Source: CAIXDN01 sp964482085
Lineage (GTDB): Bacteria; Patescibacteriota; Patescibacteriia; 2-12-FULL-60-25
Direction: 5' to 3'
Length of the DNA stretch: 64,000 nt
Assembly (NCBI GenBank): GCA_964482085.1
Contig: CAYZVS010000002.1
Location: 1 to 64,000, forward strand
In this document: positions 59,118 through 64,000 of the stretch, piece by piece
How the letters are laid out: the number at the start of each line of letters is the position of its first letter
Position numbering within the stretch: position 1 is the first letter of the stretch
Program-made: the position numbers and the translations under genes
Notes under the pieces: generated by a model
Told to the model about the DNA's origin: nothing
Seen by the model: only the letters and a program-made list of their open reading frames with translations
Databases searched by the model: none

Positions 59118-60576
59118 CCATTTTTTTCAATGCCGCGTCGACCCTGACCAGCGCTAAGTCCTTTCCTGTTACATACATTAGCTCAAATGGGCTTGGCGAC
59201 TTCTCTTTTCCGGATAAAGTAACACGCAAAGGCCACAAGGTATCGCCATTTCCCCAACCCTTTTCCACGATCCAGGCAAGCGTCTCTTTCTCCATTCCAG
59301 AAATATTTCCAAACCACGACTCATCTTTAGCCACAAGATACTCCTGCAATTTCTCCAACCGTATTTTAGCTTCTGCCAAAGTCGATTTTTTCCATGCAAG
59401 AACACTCGCTTCATATGGTAAGCATTCCATCGTCTCACGAATTGCTTCCGGAGCGTCAGACAGTTTGACTAAACGTTCTTGCGCGACATGAGCCGCACGC
59501 TCTGCCGTGATACCTTCCGGCAAGAATCTGCCTTTACGCAAACGAATAATGAATTCATCGATGGGTAAAGCTTTAATATACTGTGCATTCAACCAATCCA
59601 GTTTTTCGGTATTAAAGACCGCGCCGCCTTTATTGACGCGCGTAATATCAAAAAGCGTTGCGAGCTCTTCTTTATCAAAGACTTCTCGATCCGCCGTTGG
59701 ATTCCAACCAAGAAGCGCGACAAAATTAATCAACGCTTCAGGCAAATATCCTTTTGCTAGATAATCCTCAACCGCAACATCACCTTGTCTTTTGGATAAT
59801 TTGGATCGATCCGCATTCAACAAAAGCGGAAGATGCGCATATTCCGGCGCTTTCCATCCAAACGATTGAAAAATAAACAAATGCTTTGGCAAGCTCGACA
59901 ACCACTCTTCACCACGAATCACCTGCGTGATCTCCATATCATGATCATCACATGTTGCGGCAAGATGATACGTCGGAAAACCATCAGATTTAATAATCAC
60001 CTGGTCATCGACTTGCGCCCAAGGAATCTCGACATCACCACGAATCAAATCATTCATCACAATCGATCCTTCCGTTGGCACTTTCAAACGAATCACATGC
60101 TCATCACCAACAGCCGCTCGATTCTCCGCTTCCAATTTGGAAAGACTTCGGCAGTGCCGATCATACATAATTGGTTGCTTAAGAAGTTGCTGTTGTTTTC
60201 TTGCCTCATCCAAACGCTCGGAAGTACAAAAACAATAATACGCCGCATCTTTTTCAATGAGCTCATAAGCGTATTGCAAATGCTTTTCTTTTCTCGCCGA
60301 CTGTAAATAGGGTCCAAATTTTCCTTGATCAACAATCGTCTCATCCTCAATCGCAACTCCTTCATCCGGCGTAAGTCCGCAAGCGACAAGTGATCGATAC
60401 AAGCTCTCAATCGCACCTTCAACATATCGTGATCGATCTGTGTCTTCTACACGCAAAATAAACGTTCCACCATGTCGACGAGCGTACAGCCAGTTATAAA
60501 GCGCCGAGCGTAATCCACCGATATGGAGATAGCCGGTCGGGCTTGGGGCAAATCGGACGCGTACAGGAGTATCCAT
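59113..60576 (-). CDS. gltX: Glutamyl-tRNA synthetase
   Basis: A 487-residue class I synthetase. It begins RVRFAPSPTGYLHIGGLRSAL (HIGH motif as HIGG), has FILRVEDTDRSRYV, a zinc-type Cys cluster YYCFCTSERLDEAR, and the KMSKS-equivalent KLSKRQGD. The C-terminal anticodon domain is helical. tRNA-Glu (CTC) is in the window. Whether it also charges tRNA-Gln cannot be told here. It follows the WecG-like gene by 13 bases. Confidence 0.95.
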   Translation of the reverse strand: MDTPVRVRFAPSPTGYLHIGGLRSALYNWLYARRHGGTFILRVEDTDRSRYVEGAIESLYRSLVACGLTPDEGVAIEDETIVDQGKFGPYLQSARKEKHLQYAYELIEKDAAYYCFCTSERLDEARKQQQLLKQPIMYDRHCRSLSKLEAENRAAVGDEHVIRLKVPTEGSIVMNDLIRGDVEIPWAQVDDQVIIKSDGFPTYHLAATCDDHDMEITQVIRGEEWLSSLPKHLFIFQSFGWKAPEYAHLPLLLNADRSKLSKRQGDVAVEDYLAKGYLPEALINFVALLGWNPTADREVFDKEELATLFDITRVNKGGAVFNTEKLDWLNAQYIKALPIDEFIIRLRKGRFLPEGITAERAAHVAQERLVKLSDAPEAIRETMECLPYEASVLAWKKSTLAEAKIRLEKLQEYLVAKDESWFGNISGMEKETLAWIVEKGWGNGDTLWPLRVTLSGKEKSPSPFELMYVTGKDLALVRVDAALKKMA

Positions 60577-60589
60577 AGATTTGCTAATC

Positions 60590-61318
60590 CTAGCCCAGCT
60601 TCCGTATTTTGTCGACGATCAAAAGAATCGGAAAAACAACCACCGCATTAACGATCCTCTTCCAGCGATACGGCTCCAAAACCAATCTCCAAAGCCACTC
60701 AAATCCAAACGAACGGAAAATGTGTGGCGCGCGCTTTGTCCGCCCTGACCAAAAATCAAACGTTCCACCAACTCCGACCACCACGCGCAGTTCCGGAAAA
60801 TCTTTTCTATGTTGCGCAATCCACGCTTCTTGTCGTGGGTGCCCCATCGCCGCTAGCAAAACCTGCGGAGAAAAGAGCATCATGCGTCCCCGAGCCTCTT
60901 CCGTTGCATCATCCTCCTCACCTGTCGATGAAACACGCCCTCCCTGCTCGGCACGAATATCCAACTTGGGATACGCGCGACGAATATCAACAATCGCCTC
61001 CTCGGCCGCGCCATTCTCTCCACCAAATAATCCAACACGCCAATTCATATCATGCGCGTGCTGGATTAATCGTTCCGCAAACTCAACACCCGTCACGCGT
61101 TTTGTCTGACAAAACGTTGCAAGCCATAAACCAAATCCATCTACCAAGCGTAAATCCGCCTCACGCAATACATTCGCGTAGGCGTTGTCTCTATGTGACT
61201 CAAGTAAAATCTCCGGATTTGCCGTTACAAACCATAACGGTTTTGTTGAGGCATCTATACGTTCTACAGCTTCCGCCATCCCAATACCCTCGATAGGGAT
61301 ACCAAAAATCTCCCGCAT
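60590..61318 (-). CDS. WecG/TagA/CpsF family glycosyltransferase
   Basis: A 242-residue GT26-family enzyme that adds a second sugar (typically N-acetylmannosamine or its acid) to an undecaprenyl-linked sugar. It has FGIPIEGIGMAEAVERID, TANPEILLES, VDGFGLWLA with the catalytic Asp, RVTGVEFAERL and GLFGGENGAAEEA. A hydrophobic C-terminal part binds the membrane. It starts one base after murD. The product could be handed to the LCP protein encoded at 4712. Confidence 0.9.
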   Translation of the reverse strand: MREIFGIPIEGIGMAEAVERIDASTKPLWFVTANPEILLESHRDNAYANVLREADLRLVDGFGLWLATFCQTKRVTGVEFAERLIQHAHDMNWRVGLFGGENGAAEEAIVDIRRAYPKLDIRAEQGGRVSSTGEEDDATEEARGRMMLFSPQVLLAAMGHPRQEAWIAQHRKDFPELRVVVGVGGTFDFWSGRTKRAPHIFRSFGFEWLWRLVLEPYRWKRIVNAVVVFPILLIVDKIRKLG

Positions 61319-61319
61319 A

Positions 61320-62615
61320 CTATTTCCATTTCTTCACCAGCTTTTTAAATTGTTCACCTCGATCAAATTCATTCTTGAACAAACCAAAACTCGTACAACC
61401 AGGAGACAGTAATACAATATCCCCTTTCTCCGTCCATAACTTTAACTCGTTGAATACTTGTTCAAGATCCTGTACATCCAAATAACAAATATCTGCTTTC
61501 TTAAATGCCGTTTCGATCTTTTGATGTGCAGTTCCTGCTAACAAATATACGCCCACATCCTTACGCCGCTTAAGATAAGCAGCGATCTCAACGAAATCCA
61601 ACTCTTTGTCGGCACCACCAAAAATCAAATGAATAGAATGTTTTGAGGGTTTAAAGGATTTAAGCGCAGCCAATGTTCCATCGGGCGTTGTCGCCGTTGT
61701 GTCATTGATAAATGTGAGCGCTCCTTTGACCGCGATCGTCTCAATACGATTAGACAAACCTTTAAACGATTTCAACGCTATCTTGATTTTGCTCGCAGGA
61801 ACCCCCAGCTTACTCGCCATCGCCGCGGCAAAACTCGCATTCATCTGATTATGCTCGCCAGGAACCGCGAGATTAAATTTCCCTTGCTTTACACGCACAA
61901 CATTCCCCGCCGCTTCCTTAGCATATTCATCAAACGATTTGTCAGCTGGAAAAAAGACAAAATCATCGGCATCCTGATGTCGGAAAATTTGCGCCTTCGC
62001 TTCCGCATATTCGTTCATCGATGGATACGCGTTCAAATGATCACGCATCAAATTGGTCCACACGGCATACTGCGGAGAAATACCCGCATCTCCTGTCCCT
62101 TCAAGCTGAAAGCTACTCATCTCCAAAACAACGATGTCATTTTTCTTTACTTGAGAAAGAAATGTGAGTGGCGATACAAGAATATTTCCACCAAGCCAAA
62201 CCTTTCGCCACTTTTTAGAGAATGACAAAATTTCATAGATCATCGAGGTTGTCGTACTCTTTCCTCGCGTACCCGTCACACCGACAATCGGACAGGGACA
62301 CGACTCCATAAACAAAGCCAAATCCGATGTTACGGCTTTCCCAAGCTTTCTTGCCAACTTCATCTCCTTGGAATCGCTACGCACGCTTGGTCCACGGACA
62401 ATCAAATCCGCCCAATCAACATCTTTCGCCTCATGCTTTCCTAATCGAAATTTTACATTCTTGTATTCAGAAAGCTGTTTCACATTCTCTTTGAGTTGAT
62501 CACGAGTTTTCAAATCCGTAGCCAAAACATCGTCACCGGCCTTAGCAAAATGCAAGGCCGCGGAAACACCACTCCCTTTGGGATATTGACCCAAACCTAG
62601 TATCAAAACATTCAT
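61320..62615 (-). CDS. murD: UDP-N-acetylmuramoylalanine--D-glutamate ligase
   Basis: A 431-residue Mur ligase. The N-terminal Rossmann domain (MNVLILGLGQYPKGSG) is present, then the P-loop GVTGTRGKSTTTSMI (about residue 112), VLEMSSFQLEG, NLMRDHLN, and LIFGGADKELDFVE in the C-terminal domain. All three domains are intact, in contrast to the MurF-like ligase. It overlaps the upstream glycosyltransferase by 4 bases. Confidence 0.92.
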   Translation of the reverse strand: MNVLILGLGQYPKGSGVSAALHFAKAGDDVLATDLKTRDQLKENVKQLSEYKNVKFRLGKHEAKDVDWADLIVRGPSVRSDSKEMKLARKLGKAVTSDLALFMESCPCPIVGVTGTRGKSTTTSMIYEILSFSKKWRKVWLGGNILVSPLTFLSQVKKNDIVVLEMSSFQLEGTGDAGISPQYAVWTNLMRDHLNAYPSMNEYAEAKAQIFRHQDADDFVFFPADKSFDEYAKEAAGNVVRVKQGKFNLAVPGEHNQMNASFAAAMASKLGVPASKIKIALKSFKGLSNRIETIAVKGALTFINDTTATTPDGTLAALKSFKPSKHSIHLIFGGADKELDFVEIAAYLKRRKDVGVYLLAGTAHQKIETAFKKADICYLDVQDLEQVFNELKLWTEKGDIVLLSPGCTSFGLFKNEFDRGEQFKKLVKKWK

Positions 62616-63727
62616 GCCAGGAGATCCTTATACAATTTCTCGGTTTTGTCGACGACCCTTGCCCAAGAATATTCTTTTTTGACCATCTCTCGCGCCCGTT
62701 TGCCTCGTTCCTCAACCATCGCCTCATCCGCCAGAACAAAGTCGATCGCCTTAGCTAAATCCTCTCGATCATCCGTTTTAAAGGCGATTCCACTATGGTC
62801 AATCAATTCCAAATTCTCGGCGATATCCGACATAACAACCACTTTTCCTGCTGCCATCGCCTCAATAATCGTTACAGACAAACCCTCCGCTCTCGATGGA
62901 TGAACAAATGCATAACAATTGGCAAACAACTGCCGCAACGTGACACCACTCTGATACCCAACCAAACGCACACGCGGATCACGTTCAACCAATGCTCGCA
63001 GCTTATGATCGTACTCCGTTGAATAGAATGCCTCTCCAACAATCACGAGAGGATAATCCGTCTTTACATGGTGATAAGCTTCAATCGCAACATCGTAAGC
63101 TTTGTTTGGAACAAGACGACCAACACCTAATAAATATTTATTAGGTTGAAGTCCAAACGGCGCAAGCTCAGACATTCCTTGCGGACCAAGTAATTCTGCG
63201 CCATTGGGAATATAGTCCGTATGTCGTTTCCATTTATTTCTGCACCACACCTGCAACGTATGCGAGATGACAATCGTGCGATGAGGAAAATGAACCGTAG
63301 CCCATTCGCCAAATTTTAAATAACTTCTGGCGAACCAACTCCACTTGGAATCAAACCAATCACGACTATGAAATGTGCAAACAACTTTTGTGCCCGGTTT
63401 AAATACGCGAGGAATCCATGCCATCGTCGATGGACCAACACCGTGATAATGGATGATGTCCGTTTCTTGAAACAGGACATGCAAGGTCGATAAAAAAACA
63501 TGTGTGATCGTATCAAGGTTCTTGCTACGAATGGAGGGAATCCTGATCAACCGCACTCCATTCCACGTATGTTTATGATAATCGGCATAACTACGAACAT
63601 ACACAGATACACGATGTCCATGATCTGCAAGCCGCGTAGCGATTTGTTCTACGTGTCGCTCAACTCCACCTGCTCCCGGTACGGAATCAGAGGGAATCGC
63701 CTTGGCGCCAATAATATGAATACGCAT
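62612..63727 (-). CDS. Glycosyltransferase family 4
   Basis: A 371-residue GT-B glycosyltransferase. It has GAGGVERHVEQIATRLADHGHRV at the start, DIIHYHGVGPS, YLLGVGRLVPNKAYDVAIEA and the donor site SRAEGLSVTIIEAMAAGKVVV. MRIHIIGAKA at 63727 is the start; a longer reading would run through tRNA-Lys. It leads the run GT4-murD-wecG-gltX. Confidence 0.9.
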   Translation of the reverse strand: MRIHIIGAKAIPSDSVPGAGGVERHVEQIATRLADHGHRVSVYVRSYADYHKHTWNGVRLIRIPSIRSKNLDTITHVFLSTLHVLFQETDIIHYHGVGPSTMAWIPRVFKPGTKVVCTFHSRDWFDSKWSWFARSYLKFGEWATVHFPHRTIVISHTLQVWCRNKWKRHTDYIPNGAELLGPQGMSELAPFGLQPNKYLLGVGRLVPNKAYDVAIEAYHHVKTDYPLVIVGEAFYSTEYDHKLRALVERDPRVRLVGYQSGVTLRQLFANCYAFVHPSRAEGLSVTIIEAMAAGKVVVMSDIAENLELIDHSGIAFKTDDREDLAKAIDFVLADEAMVEERGKRAREMVKKEYSWARVVDKTEKLYKDLLA

Positions 63728-63746
63728 GAATGACGCTAGTATAAAG

Positions 63747-63776
63747 AAAAAACACCCGCTTAGCGAGTGCTTTTTT
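63747..63776 (-). terminator. Terminator after tRNA-Lys
   Basis: An imperfect hairpin between AAAAAACACCCGCT and AGCGAGTGCTTTTTT, just past the tRNA-Lys CCA end, with a T run on each strand. Confidence 0.65.
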
Positions 63777-63777
63777 A

Positions 63778-63853
63778 TGGTGGGACCGGCGGGGATTGAA
63801 CCCGCGACCATTGGCTTAAAAGGCCACTGCTCTACCAACTGAGCTACAGTCCC
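63778..63853 (-). tRNA. tRNA-Lys (TTT)
   Basis: A complete cloverleaf with encoded CCA: acceptor arms GGGACTG and CGGTCCC, D arm AGCTCAGTTGGTAGAGC, anticodon loop CTTTTAA (TTT), and T arm GCGGG/CCCGC. Confidence 0.95.
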
Positions 63854-63905
63854 GGAAAAGTGACAGAATAATACTAAATCCTAGCCAAAAATCAAGAGGG
63901 ATAAC

Positions 63906-63940
63906 GAAAGGGCCGGTCGACAGATGTCGACCGGCCCTTC
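63906..63940 (-). terminator. Terminator of a gene beyond the window
   Basis: A 15 bp GC-rich stem (AAGGGCCGGTCGACA with its complement) with a two-base loop. On the minus strand it follows the stop at 63957 by about 17 bases. Confidence 0.8.
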
Positions 63941-63956
63941 AGAGAGTCGAGAGAGG

Positions 63957-64000
63957 TCAGGAGCAGACGAAGGTCTGCTCACGCACCGCACGCTTGATCT
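63957..64000 (-). CDS. 3' end of a CDS cut by the window edge
   Basis: On the minus strand an open frame enters from the right edge, reads IKRAVREQTFVCS and stops at TGA (63957-63959), 17 bases before a strong terminator. The GC-rich codons and private terminator resemble the Shine-Dalgarno-led gene set elsewhere in the window. The product cannot be identified from 13 residues. Confidence 0.45.
   Translation of the reverse strand, partial: IKRAVREQTFVCS

Noticed and set aside
63728..63838. Extension of the last glycosyltransferase
   Set aside because: It runs through the tRNA-Lys terminator and 3' end. MRIHIIGAKA at 63727 is a normal family start.
1..64000. CRISPR array
   Set aside because: No regularly spaced direct repeats were seen; the only repeats are three dispersed palindromic copies.
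1..64000. Recoded TGA (Gracilibacteria-type code)
   Set aside because: TGA ends several complete genes such as rarA and parA at the expected length, so it is a stop.

Overview
This window reads as bacterial chromosome from a Candidate Phyla Radiation (Patescibacteria) genome. That is an inference from gene content; no rRNA or marker phylogeny is available here. The support is a set of core information-processing and cell-wall genes, several cut-down versions of normally larger proteins (AspRS without its insertion domain, Rel ending just after TGS, a MurF-like ligase without its N-terminal domain), a CxxC-x17-CxxC zinc-ribbon protein, a lone DUF2090 protein, a VirB6/TrbL-like membrane protein, and many glycosyltransferases. 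TGA is used as a stop codon (for example by rarA), so this is ordinary code 11, not the Gracilibacteria code. No phage, IS element, CRISPR array or rRNA was found. No gene-free stretch reaches 300 bases; the longest, about 260 bases at 46337-46598, holds the cold-shock gene promoter and leader.

Layout. 1-4593 (minus): a palindromic repeat, a soluble protein with an internal duplication, and a VirB6-like protein. 4712-11789 (plus): LCP-family protein, der, pth, dprA, topA. 11807-18013: coiled-coil protein (minus), relA (plus), then K+/H+-type antiporter, parA and parB (minus) and tRNA-fMet. 18086-26547: tRNA-Leu, a membrane protein, tRNA-Met, and the minus-strand run aspS-scpA-scpB-dac-glycosyltransferase, preceded by asnS with two small membrane or propeller proteins. 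26608-37922: recO/ruvX diverging from rnhB, tRNA-Glu, rarA-ftsI-murF, GT2, Ca2+/Na+ antiporter diverging from xth, DUF2090, alkD-rhodanese. 38004-41169: PLP-fold enzyme, aspartokinase, helical protein. 41257-42984: small protein-greA-SGNH hydrolase-micro-ORF. 43018-48508: unknown protein, zinc ribbon, two glycosyltransferases, cold-shock protein, tRNA-Asn, ABC-F. 48542-52948: dnaG-rpoD-flavoprotein operon. 53029-64000: small proteins, uvrB diverging from dusB, M23 peptidase, gltX, wecG-like, murD, glycosyltransferase, tRNA-Lys, and the tail of one more gene.

Two patterns cut across the genes. First, an 86-89 bp palindromic repeat occurs three times. Two copies sit at 3' ends of genes, one of them supplying a stop codon, and one lies inside the HI0933-like flavoprotein gene, where it is read in frame and adds about 30 residues. 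Second, the genes appear to start in two ways. Many housekeeping genes have a -10 box only 6-7 bases before the start codon, predicting leaderless mRNA. A separate set, mostly of unknown function (26547, 38004, 40373, 41169, 43461, 53579, 57379), has a strong Shine-Dalgarno, usually a full -35/-10 promoter with a 20-70 base leader, and its own GC hairpin terminator.

Functionally the window covers DNA replication, repair and segregation (dnaG, topA, uvrB, alkD, xth, recO, ruvX, dprA, rarA, parAB, scpAB), translation (three aminoacyl-tRNA synthetases, six tRNAs all with encoded CCA, pth, der, dusB, ABC-F), peptidoglycan and envelope work (ftsI, murD, MurF-like, Dac, M23, LCP, WecG/TagA, several glycosyltransferases), ion transport, and the stringent response.
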